From: Oscillospiraceae bacterium
Lineage (GTDB): Bacteria; Bacillota; Clostridia; Oscillospirales; Ruminococcaceae
Assembly (NCBI GenBank): GCA_015067245.1
Contig: SVMV01000002.1
Span: forward strand, 1-50,350
DNA length: 50,350 nucleotides
Direction: 5' to 3'
The notes beneath the pieces were generated by a model. That model worked only from the letters and a program-made list of their open reading frames with translations, searched no databases and was not told where the DNA came from. This document shows positions 1-6,728 of the stretch, piece after piece. The translations under genes and the position numbers were made by a program. The stretch's first letter is position 1. Every line of letters starts with the position of its first letter.

Positions 1-1183
1 CTTCAAGGCCTTCGCAAAGAGCAATAAGTTCTTTATCAACTTCTGCAGTTTCTCTTTCAGCAGGGATTGTGCCGCCAAAATATTTTTCAATCATAGCAAC
101 ACTGCGGCTTACAAGGTTGCCAAGGTCATTTGCAAGGTCAGCATTGATACGATTCATCAATGCTTCGTTTGTGTAAACACCGTCGTTGCCAAATGGAATT
201 TCACGCAACAGGAAGTATCTGATAGCGTCAACACCATATTTTTCGCAGAGAACAACAGGGTCAACAACGTTGCCAACACTCTTACTCATCTTGCCGCCTT
301 CAAGCAGCAGCCAGCCGTGACCAAATACCTGTTTTGGAAGTTCCAGGTCAAGAGCCATAAGCATTGCAGGCCAGATAATTGTGTGGAAACGCAGAATTTC
401 CTTACCAACCATGTGGCATGTTGCAGGCCAGAATCTTTCGTAATCATCGTATTCATCATTAAATTTGCCCAAAGCTGTGATATAGTTGGACAAAGCATCA
501 ACCCAAACATAAACTGTGTGTTCAGGGTCAAAGCTTACTGGAATACCCCATTTAACAGTTGTTCTGGAAACACAAAGGTCCTGCAAGCCCTGTTTGATAA
601 AGCTTATCATTTCATTTTTGCGTGTTTCAGGTTCGATAAATCTTGGGTTTTCTTCGTAGTGTTTAAGCAGTCTGTCTGCATAGTTGGAAAGTTTAAAGAA
701 GTATGCATCTTCCTTTGCAAGATAAACATCGCGGCCGCAGTCAGGGCATTTGCCGTCTACAAGCTGGCTCTGTGTCCAGAATGTTTCACAAGGTTTGCAG
801 TAGTGACCTTCGTAGAAGCCTTTGTAGATATCACCTTTGTCATAAAGTATTTTAAAGATTTTCTGGATAGCTTCTTCGTGATAATGGTCTGTTGTTCTGA
901 TAAATCTGTCGTATTTAACATCAAGCAGTTTCCAAAGTTCTTTGATGTTTTCTACAATTTCATCAACATACTGTTTTGGTGTTTTGCCTGCAGCTGCAGC
1001 TTTATCCTGGATTTTCTGGCCGTGTTCGTCTGTACCTGTAAGGAACATTACATCATAGCCTTGCAGTCTTTTGTAACGAGACAATGCATCGCATGCAACT
1101 GTTGTGTAGCTGTGGCCGATATGCAGATTATCGGATGGATAATAGATTGGAGTTGTAATGTAAAAAGATTTTCTTTCACTCAT
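1..1183 (-). CDS. metG: Methionyl-tRNA synthetase, C-terminal part off the left edge
   Basis: Charges tRNA-Met with methionine in the cytoplasm. The reverse strand from ATG at 1183 stays open to position 1 (394 codons), so the tRNA-binding C-terminus lies outside the window. The class I HIGH motif appears as LHIGH near residue 20. A zinc knuckle region (CKPC...CPDC) follows at about residues 127-145, and the KMSKS loop appears as GGKMSKSVGN near residue 300. These mark a MetRS of the zinc-containing type. A GAGGT ribosome site lies about 10 bases before the ATG. The upstream gap of 220 bases has no T-box (no TGGNACCGCG motif) but holds a short ORF with a strong ribosome site, described separately. 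The long plus-strand ORF over this gene is a shadow. Confidence 0.97.
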   Translation of the reverse strand, partial: MSERKSFYITTPIYYPSDNLHIGHSYTTVACDALSRYKRLQGYDVMFLTGTDEHGQKIQDKAAAAGKTPKQYVDEIVENIKELWKLLDVKYDRFIRTTDHYHEEAIQKIFKILYDKGDIYKGFYEGHYCKPCETFWTQSQLVDGKCPDCGRDVYLAKEDAYFFKLSNYADRLLKHYEENPRFIEPETRKNEMISFIKQGLQDLCVSRTTVKWGIPVSFDPEHTVYVWVDALSNYITALGKFNDEYDDYERFWPATCHMVGKEILRFHTIIWPAMLMALDLELPKQVFGHGWLLLEGGKMSKSVGNVVDPVVLCEKYGVDAIRYFLLREIPFGNDGVYTNEALMNRINADLANDLGNLVSRSVAMIEKYFGGTIPAERETAEVDKELIALCEGLE

Positions 1184-1239
1184 TATATATAAACCTCGTC
1201 AATAAAATTTTCTTGTTTTAATAGTTAACTGTACAAAAA

Positions 1240-1326
1240 TCAAATACCTGCGCTATTGCGCATTCGCATTCGGCCTCTCACAGATGGATAGTCGATAATT
1301 CTGGAAATATAGAATCGTTTGTCCAC
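1240..1326 (-). CDS. Possible 28-residue leader peptide upstream of metG
   Basis: A GTG-started ORF of 28 codons ends in TGA at 1240-1242. An AAAGGAG ribosome site lies 7 bases before the GTG, better than that of many genes here. The peptide starts with a basic/aromatic stretch (DKRFY) and ends in RGRMRMRNSAGI, with six arginines and two internal methionine codons. The two ATG codons (1267-1269 and 1261-1263) directly precede a 5-bp GC-rich hairpin (TGCGC-AATA-GCGCA, 1247-1260). I do not recognise a family. It could be a translated leader that controls metG, a free-standing small protein, or chance. The ribosome site and position are the only support. Confidence 0.4.
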   Translation of the reverse strand: MDKRFYISRIIDYPSVRGRMRMRNSAGI

Positions 1327-1376
1327 AATAACGCTCCTTTCGATTTGGATAATATAATTAATTATTTTATCAAATA

Positions 1377-1382
1377 ATTATA
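1377..1382 (-). promoter_or_regulatory. Possible -10 box for the metG leader transcript
   Basis: A perfect TATAAT reads on the minus strand 51 bases before the leader ORF start. The best -35 candidate, TTAACT, is 19 bases upstream, which is slightly long and weak. It lies between the end of the FemAB-like gene and the metG leader, so metG need not depend on read-through. Confidence 0.35.
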
Positions 1383-1403
1383 CACAATTCAAGTTAAATA
1401 AAG

Positions 1404-2444
1404 TTAACCTTTAAGTTTGCTTCTCACTTTTAAAGCAAAGGCAATCAGCTTGTCTGCAAAGCTGTTAAAGGTAAGGGTGAATTCACCAGCGGTTTCAATA
1501 ACATCACCATAAAATTTGGCCTTAAAGCGATATACACCGTAAAGTTCTGCATCGGTTTCTTCGTCAAGGGCAATACCCTGCATATCGTAGGTGTGGCAGC
1601 AACCACTTAAAGCCCATTTCATCATTTCCCACTGCATCATATAAGTTGGGTTAAGCTTTCTCATTTCACTGGTGGAACAGCCGTAAACATGGCTTGTTGT
1701 GCCAGCATACTGTATGGATAAACCGCCGCACAGCGCAGTAAGTTCTTGGGTTTCAGGGTTCTGATAATAGCACATAAAAAGCTTTGCGTTGTCAGGAAAG
1801 TTTACAAGTATGCTTTCAAGATATGCTTTGGAACGGATGGAAAAGTTTTTTCTTTTGCCAGTTTCTTCGTAAATTCTGTAAAAATCATCAAGATATTCAA
1901 GACCTACCTTGCACACAACACCATTTTTAGGACCAAAGCGGATGTAGTATCTTGTACCAGAAGTAAACTTCATTATCAGCTCGTCTTCGCTTAAGCCTTT
2001 TATATAGTTGAGCATATAGTTGTATCTTGGCTGAATTGTGTCGTGAAAATTTGCATTTTCATTTATAGAAAAACCGCAGTCTTTAAAAAACTGTATTGTT
2101 TCGCTGTCTGATGCAAGCACCAAAGGATCACATATAAATTTATAGCCATTGTGTTTTTTTGCAACAGCCTTAATACCTTCAATAAGGTCTTTTAAAACAT
2201 TTTTATCTGTATAGTCACAAACAGGGCCTCTTGGGGCATACATCATGCCAAAAGGGCCAATCTTTCTTATAAGAACAGAAACACCGCCCACAATGCTGCC
2301 GTTTGCATCACGGCTTACAACAACCTCGTGCAGCCAGTCTTTTTTTACCTTTGCCCAGTTAATACTCTGCTGAAAAGCACCTTTGGGATGATTAAGGCAA
2401 AAGTCTTCATATTCGCTGTATAAATCTTTTTTTAAAATTTCCAT
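1404..2444 (-). CDS. FemAB-family peptidoglycan interpeptide-bridge aminoacyltransferase
   Basis: The 346-residue product resembles the Fem/MurM family, which uses aminoacyl-tRNA to add amino acids to the lipid II stem peptide at the cytoplasmic membrane face. Recognisable elements are an N-terminal F-x-QS-x-xWAxVK block (about residues 24-34), YAPRGPVCDY in the first GNAT-like domain (near 69), and a GTSHVYGCSTSEMRKLNPTYMMQW-type core near 250-270, where the second domain takes its acceptor. Length fits the family (about 330-420). GGAGAT lies 9 bases before the ATG. Which amino acid it adds cannot be read from sequence. Some family members only confer resistance to lysostaphin-like enzymes or modify lipids. 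Confidence 0.85.
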   Translation of the reverse strand: MEILKKDLYSEYEDFCLNHPKGAFQQSINWAKVKKDWLHEVVVSRDANGSIVGGVSVLIRKIGPFGMMYAPRGPVCDYTDKNVLKDLIEGIKAVAKKHNGYKFICDPLVLASDSETIQFFKDCGFSINENANFHDTIQPRYNYMLNYIKGLSEDELIMKFTSGTRYYIRFGPKNGVVCKVGLEYLDDFYRIYEETGKRKNFSIRSKAYLESILVNFPDNAKLFMCYYQNPETQELTALCGGLSIQYAGTTSHVYGCSTSEMRKLNPTYMMQWEMMKWALSGCCHTYDMQGIALDEETDAELYGVYRFKAKFYGDVIETAGEFTLTFNSFADKLIAFALKVRSKLKG

Positions 2445-2542
2445 TAACTGTAATCTCCAGATATAATTATACTCTTAAAGTATAACATATTATATATAAA
2501 AATAACAACTGTTTAATAAGCTGAAATTAATTTGTAACCAAA

Positions 2543-2571
2543 TTGACAATAGCATGGATTTTTGTTAAATT
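2543..2571 (+). promoter_or_regulatory. Sigma-A promoter of the thrE-like operon
   Basis: TTGACA (2543-2548), a 17-base spacer, then TAAATT (2566-2571) preceded by TGT, an extended -10. The TTG inside this -35 box is in frame with the downstream gene and is easily mistaken for its start codon. Placing a promoter here rules that start out. Confidence 0.75.
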
Positions 2572-2602
2572 TATATTATATATTTATACAAGTGAGGGCA
2601 TT

Positions 2603-3373
2603 ATGAGCGCCACAAAAGAGCGAGTTTTAAAAGCAGCCTGCCGCCTGGGACGCAATATCCTGGAAAATGGCGGCGAGATATATAGAGTAGAAGAAACCAT
2701 AAACTATTTTTTAGAGGCTTACGGTATTGTTGGTGCGCAGATTTTTGCAATTCCTGCAACTATAATTGTTACAATTGACGAGGACGAAAAGCCGATTACT
2801 CAGGTGGAAAGGGTAAAAGGCTCCAGCCTTAACCTTGACAAGCTGTCAAAGTTTAACGATTTAAGCCGCCGTGCCTGCAAAAATACACCATCTATAGAAA
2901 GTGTGCTGGAAGAAATTGAACAGATACGCAGCGAGCAGCCATACAGCTTTTTTGTATCGCTTATGGCCTATGGGTTTACAGCGTTTTTCTTCTGCCTTTT
3001 CTGGAAAGGCGATTTAAGGGATTCTCTGGTTGCATTTGTTTGCGGCCTGTCTACAAAATACTGTCTTGAATTTATGGCGAAAAGCAAAACAAACATATTT
3101 TTCAGCAATGCACTGTCAAGTATGGTTATTGCCTATATTGCAATCTTTTGTGTAAATCTGGGGCTGGCACATCATTATGATAAAATTATCATCGGCGCAA
3201 TTATGTCTTTGGTGCCTGGTGTTGCCATAACAAATATTATGCGCGATATCATTGCAGGGGATATTATCACAGGTACAACCAAACTTGCAGAAGTGTTGCT
3301 TATAGCCCTTGCAATTGCAGTTGGCATTGCTTTGGCCATGAGCACAGTGATTTTTCTGGGGGGAGGATTGTAG
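2603..3373 (+). CDS. Threonine/serine exporter family protein, YjjP-like subunit (PF06738)
   Basis: 256 residues from ATG 2603, the same size as E. coli YjjP. The N-terminal cytoplasmic half carries the family motif NGGEIYRVEETI (about residues 20-31). The C-terminal half has about five membrane helices with the signature LVPGVAITNIMRDIIAGDIITG near 200-220. In the two-gene version of the ThrE family this subunit works with a small membrane partner, which is the next gene (4 bases away). ThrE exports threonine/serine in Corynebacterium, and YjjPB has been linked to succinate export, so the substrate here is open. The start at 2603 is preferred over TTG 2543 because the latter is the -35 box. 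Confidence 0.87.
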   Translation: MSATKERVLKAACRLGRNILENGGEIYRVEETINYFLEAYGIVGAQIFAIPATIIVTIDEDEKPITQVERVKGSSLNLDKLSKFNDLSRRACKNTPSIESVLEEIEQIRSEQPYSFFVSLMAYGFTAFFFCLFWKGDLRDSLVAFVCGLSTKYCLEFMAKSKTNIFFSNALSSMVIAYIAIFCVNLGLAHHYDKIIIGAIMSLVPGVAITNIMRDIIAGDIITGTTKLAEVLLIALAIAVGIALAMSTVIFLGGGL

Positions 3374-3376
3374 GAT

Positions 3377-3871
3377 ATGTTTAAAGAAATCTTTCTTCCG
3401 TGTTTATGGGCTTTCTTATCCAGTCTGGTATTCTGCGGCATCTTTAACGTTAAAGATAAAAAAATAATATTTATATCTGCACTTGGTGGCGGCCTGGGAT
3501 GGTTTGCATATCTTATTTCTGCACCGCTTAACTCGGTTGTTGTGCAAAACCTTATTGCCGCAATTACAGTTGCGCTGTTTTCCGAGTTTATGTCCCGCAT
3601 ATTCAAAACGCCTTCAACAGTATTTCTTGTTATTGGTGTTCTGCCAATGGTGCCAGGCGGCGGTATTTATTACACAATGGAATATGGTGTGCAGGGCAAC
3701 ACCGAAATGTTTATCGAAAAAGGTCTCGAAACAATAGCAGTTGCAGGTGCAATAGCAGTTGGTGTGTCGGTTGCATCAGCTATATTCAGAATGTATTCTT
3801 ATTTTCAGAATCAGCAATTTAAGCAAAGGGAAAATATGGTAATCAGATATGACAGGAACAATAATAAATAG
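3377..3871 (+). CDS. Threonine/serine exporter family protein, YjjB-like subunit (ThrE_2)
   Basis: A 164-residue integral membrane protein with four to five hydrophobic helices. It matches the small ThrE_2 partner, with the conserved VIGVLPMVPGGGIYYTM segment near residues 89-105. It follows the YjjP-like gene by 4 bases, so the two are almost certainly translated together and form one exporter in the cytoplasmic membrane. The last 23 bases overlap the start of the DUF554 gene. Confidence 0.87.
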   Translation: MFKEIFLPCLWAFLSSLVFCGIFNVKDKKIIFISALGGGLGWFAYLISAPLNSVVVQNLIAAITVALFSEFMSRIFKTPSTVFLVIGVLPMVPGGGIYYTMEYGVQGNTEMFIEKGLETIAVAGAIAVGVSVASAIFRMYSYFQNQQFKQRENMVIRYDRNNNK

Positions 3872-4550
3872 TGTTGCAGTTTTAATAACAGGTTTTTTGG
3901 GATGTTTTATAAAAAAAGCAATACCAAAACATATTGAACAGGCAATTATGAATATGGTGGGCCTGTCTGTTACGCTTATTGCACTGCTTGGATTTTTTTC
4001 CACAGCACTTACAATAGAAAACGGAACAATTAAATCAAACGGCGAAATAATGATGCTTGTATGCCTTGCGCTGGGTGTTGCAATAGGCGAAATGCTGCGT
4101 ATAGATGACCATCTTAACACCTGGGGTAAAAAAATAGAGGATAAAGCAGGGGTTGACGGCTTTGCAAAAGGTTTTGTAAATGCATCACTGCTTTTCTGTG
4201 TTGGTGCAATGGCAATTTTTGGCGCACTTAAAGACGGTATCAGCGGCGACAGCAGCGTACTTATCGTAAAAAGTATGATAGATGCAATTACAGCTTTTGT
4301 TTTAAGTACATCACTTGGCATAGGTGTTGCTTTTGCAGGCGTTTCTGTTTTTATATATCAGGGTACAATTGCAATGATGGCCACATATATTCAGCCTTTT
4401 GTAACCGATGCAATGATGATGAATATATGCACAGTAGGTTATGCAATTGTATTGGCTATAGGCACAAATATGCTGGGGCTTACAAAAATAAAACTTGCAA
4501 ATACTCTGCCGGCTATTGTCCTTGCGGTAATATATACTTTTTTGGTTTAA
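3849..4550 (+). CDS. DUF554 family membrane protein (YdfK/YqgA-like)
   Basis: 233 residues, about six to seven predicted membrane helices. The family pattern is clear: MTGTIINSVAVLITGFLGC at the N-terminus, GLSVTLIALLGF, a LCVGAMAIFGALKDG segment near 120, and a terminal TLPAIVLAVIY. DUF554 proteins are possible transporters with no settled substrate. The start overlaps the upstream exporter subunit by 23 bases, suggesting coupled translation, and an AAGGGAAAAT site lies inside that gene. It belongs to the same operon as the ThrE pair. Confidence 0.85.
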   Translation: MTGTIINSVAVLITGFLGCFIKKAIPKHIEQAIMNMVGLSVTLIALLGFFSTALTIENGTIKSNGEIMMLVCLALGVAIGEMLRIDDHLNTWGKKIEDKAGVDGFAKGFVNASLLFCVGAMAIFGALKDGISGDSSVLIVKSMIDAITAFVLSTSLGIGVAFAGVSVFIYQGTIAMMATYIQPFVTDAMMMNICTVGYAIVLAIGTNMLGLTKIKLANTLPAIVLAVIYTFLV

Positions 4551-4584
4551 ATCCTGTTATAGTTTCAATTAAAGGATAAGTTAT

Positions 4585-6471
4585 ATGTTAATAGTTTTGT
4601 ATACAGTTTTTTTCTCACTTGTATGCACAGAAATTGCAGTAAGATACAAAAAAGAGATTGTTGAAATATTACCTGTTGTTTTCAGTGCTTTTGTTTTGCT
4701 GCTGTATATTCTGGCGTTTATCAACAGAATGTGGTTTGCAGATATAATTGCATTGGCGGCAGTGCTGGCAATTATTATAAAGGAGATAAATACAAAAGAA
4801 AAAAATGTGTTTCAGAAATATACACAAAAATTGTTTAAGCCTTCTGTTATCGTTTTTTCGCTTGTATGCATTGTTGGTGTAATTGCACTGTCAGACAGGG
4901 GTATATGGTCAAATGACGACCTTGCATTTTGGAGCATAGATACAAAAACCATTTTTTCTTTACAAGGTTTTTCGGCCTTTGGGTTGCAGACAGTCCCGGA
5001 ATATGGCGATTATCCGCCTGTTTCGCAGATTATAGAAGCATGGTTTATGCACATTGTTGGGAAATATGATGAAGGTCTGATGTTTTCTGCTTATTTCCTT
5101 GCAATGCAGATATATACAGCGCCAATTTTAAAAAATATGCCATCCAAAATAATAACATCGTTAATGTCTTTTGTGTGGCTGTTCTTTATTTATTCATTTG
5201 GGCCTAATATTCTTTTTGATTTATCTGCAGATGTGCTTATGGGGATAATTTACGGCTCTGTAATGGTGCTTGCGTTTTACTGGAAAAATAAAACAGGGGC
5301 AGAATATTTGTCATTGGGCATAATGTTAAGTGTGCTTACACTTACAAAATCGGTTGGTATTCAATGGGCTGCATTTGCACTGATATTTATTTTGCTTATG
5401 GAGCATCCGGTTTTAAAATTTAAAAAGCAGCAGCTGTGGCTTGCCACACCAGTTCTGTCATGGCTGTCATGGAATGTTTTTTGCAGAATAAGCGGAAGAA
5501 CAACCTATCTTACCCAGCTGCTTAAATCTTCAGTTACAGGACAAAGCAGCCAGGATATGTATCTTGAGTACGGAGAAGCTATGAAAAAGTCTTTTTTCAA
5601 GGCTTTAAAGTTCAATCAGCAGACATCAACAGCAAATCTTGGTTTGGGAACAACAGACTTTATTGTTCTTTTTTTGGTATTTCTGATTATCTGGTGGGCC
5701 ATTAAACTGATTGACAGATATGAGTTTGGAAAAATTTTCACATTTATGCTTGTAACAGGTGTAGCGGAATATGCAATACTGCTTTTCTCGGTGCTCACAA
5801 TGTTTATACACGAAACATGGTATACAGAGTATGAATTTATGCTTGTTCTTCTTAAACGATACGGTGCGCCTTATATAATAGGCTTTTTACTTGTAGTTGT
5901 GGGGGTGCTGTTTGAAAGGATAAACGACAATACCCTTGCTTTTATCAGATTAAAGTTTTTTGTCAAAAACAAAAAGACAATTATATGGATTGCAGTGATT
6001 GCAGTGCAGCTTCTGTTTGTTCCTTTTGAGCAGGAAATAAAAAAATATGTTACATACAGGGATAACGAAGCCCCTGTAGAGTATGATTATAACGAAGCGG
6101 TATATCAAAAGAATATCGAAGAACAAAGACCATATTTTATAAGCAGCGTAAATGCACTTGGTGAACTGACAGATTTCAAAGCCGAAAAAATACTGATAAT
6201 ACACGATGAAACTGTGTGGAAACAGTATGAACTCAGAAACCTGAGATACTATGTGGCACCACTGTGCATATATTCAGAAATTGCAGATAATATAGATGTA
6301 CAATCAATGACACAGCTGGTTGCAGACAATAAATTTACAGGTATATGCTTTATATCTGATGATACTGGTAATAATATACCAAAACAGCTTGGGTTTGATG
6401 ATAATACTGAAACATTTAAAGTATATCGCATAAATACAAATAATAACCAGCTTAGTCTTGAAGAAATGTGA
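4585..6471 (+). CDS. Large polytopic membrane protein, possible GT-C glycosyltransferase
   Basis: 628 residues. About 12 hydrophobic helices fill residues 1-485, followed by a soluble C-terminal domain of about 140 residues. The first long extracytoplasmic loop holds an adjacent Asp pair (WSNDD, residues 108-112) followed by FWSID and later GDYPP. This layout resembles GT-C fold enzymes that use polyprenyl-phosphate sugars, but I recognise no named family. It sits 34 bases after the DUF554 gene with an AAAGGAT site, so it may be the last gene of that operon. It could instead be a flippase-like or polymer-export protein. It is similar in general build to the DUF6311 protein at 39812. Confidence 0.55.
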   Translation: MLIVLYTVFFSLVCTEIAVRYKKEIVEILPVVFSAFVLLLYILAFINRMWFADIIALAAVLAIIIKEINTKEKNVFQKYTQKLFKPSVIVFSLVCIVGVIALSDRGIWSNDDLAFWSIDTKTIFSLQGFSAFGLQTVPEYGDYPPVSQIIEAWFMHIVGKYDEGLMFSAYFLAMQIYTAPILKNMPSKIITSLMSFVWLFFIYSFGPNILFDLSADVLMGIIYGSVMVLAFYWKNKTGAEYLSLGIMLSVLTLTKSVGIQWAAFALIFILLMEHPVLKFKKQQLWLATPVLSWLSWNVFCRISGRTTYLTQLLKSSVTGQSSQDMYLEYGEAMKKSFFKALKFNQQTSTANLGLGTTDFIVLFLVFLIIWWAIKLIDRYEFGKIFTFMLVTGVAEYAILLFSVLTMFIHETWYTEYEFMLVLLKRYGAPYIIGFLLVVVGVLFERINDNTLAFIRLKFFVKNKKTIIWIAVIAVQLLFVPFEQEIKKYVTYRDNEAPVEYDYNEAVYQKNIEEQRPYFISSVNALGELTDFKAEKILIIHDETVWKQYELRNLRYYVAPLCIYSEIADNIDVQSMTQLVADNKFTGICFISDDTGNNIPKQLGFDDNTETFKVYRINTNNNQLSLEEM

Positions 6472-6523
6472 CCGTTAAAGAATAAAATTCACAATAAAAA
6501 CACAATTATTTTATAACAGTGCA

Positions 6524-6552
6524 TTGACTTTTCTGTAAAAATTTAATATCAT
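6524..6552 (+). promoter_or_regulatory. Sigma-A promoter for the manganese riboswitch transcript
   Basis: TTGACT (6524-6529), 17 bases, then TATCAT (6547-6552). Transcription would start near 6559, just before the riboswitch aptamer. Confidence 0.7.
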
Positions 6553-6561
6553 AACAATATT

Positions 6562-6700
6562 GATATTGAGGGAGTAGTTGGGCACAGATTATATCTGTGT
6601 GTTTTAAGTCAACATCGTGATTATCATTTGTGGTAATCTGGCTTAAAAGTAATAACAAGACTCATATGCAGAATAATACTGTATATGGGTCTTTTTTATT
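6562..6700 (+). ncRNA. yybP-ykoY manganese riboswitch with terminator platform
   Basis: The conserved pieces of the Mn2+-sensing yybP-ykoY family appear in order: GGGAGTAG (6570-6577), GTCAACAT (6608-6615) and AACAAGAC (6654-6661). Pairing supports the three-way fold. P2 is CACAGAT/ATCTGTG (6583-6599). TTTTAAG (6602-6608) pairs with CTTAAAA (6642-6648), enclosing GATTATC/GGTAATC (6619-6638). P1 joins TATTGAG to ACTCATA (6660-6666). The 3' strand of P1 is also the 5' arm of a terminator hairpin (6657-6693, loop 6672-6678, T-run 6692-6697). Manganese binding, which holds P1 together, should therefore block termination and switch the ATPase gene ON, as known for this class. Confidence 0.85.
6657..6700 (+). 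terminator. Riboswitch-controlled intrinsic terminator
   Basis: A 15-bp stem (6657-6671 with 6679-6693, two G-U wobbles), a 7-base loop and six T residues. It stands in the leader, not after a gene, and shares its 5' arm with aptamer helix P1. Confidence 0.85.
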
Positions 6701-6728
6701 TCCCATATACTGAGAAAGCGAGGAAACT

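Noticed and set aside
317-1192. 291-codon plus-strand ORF opposite metG
   Set aside because: Cys/Phe/Val-rich antisense translation without family motifs; the minus strand encodes clear MetRS.
1184-1403. T-box or SAM riboswitch before metG
   Set aside because: No TGGNACCGCG box and no S-box core could be found; only the short ORF is supported.
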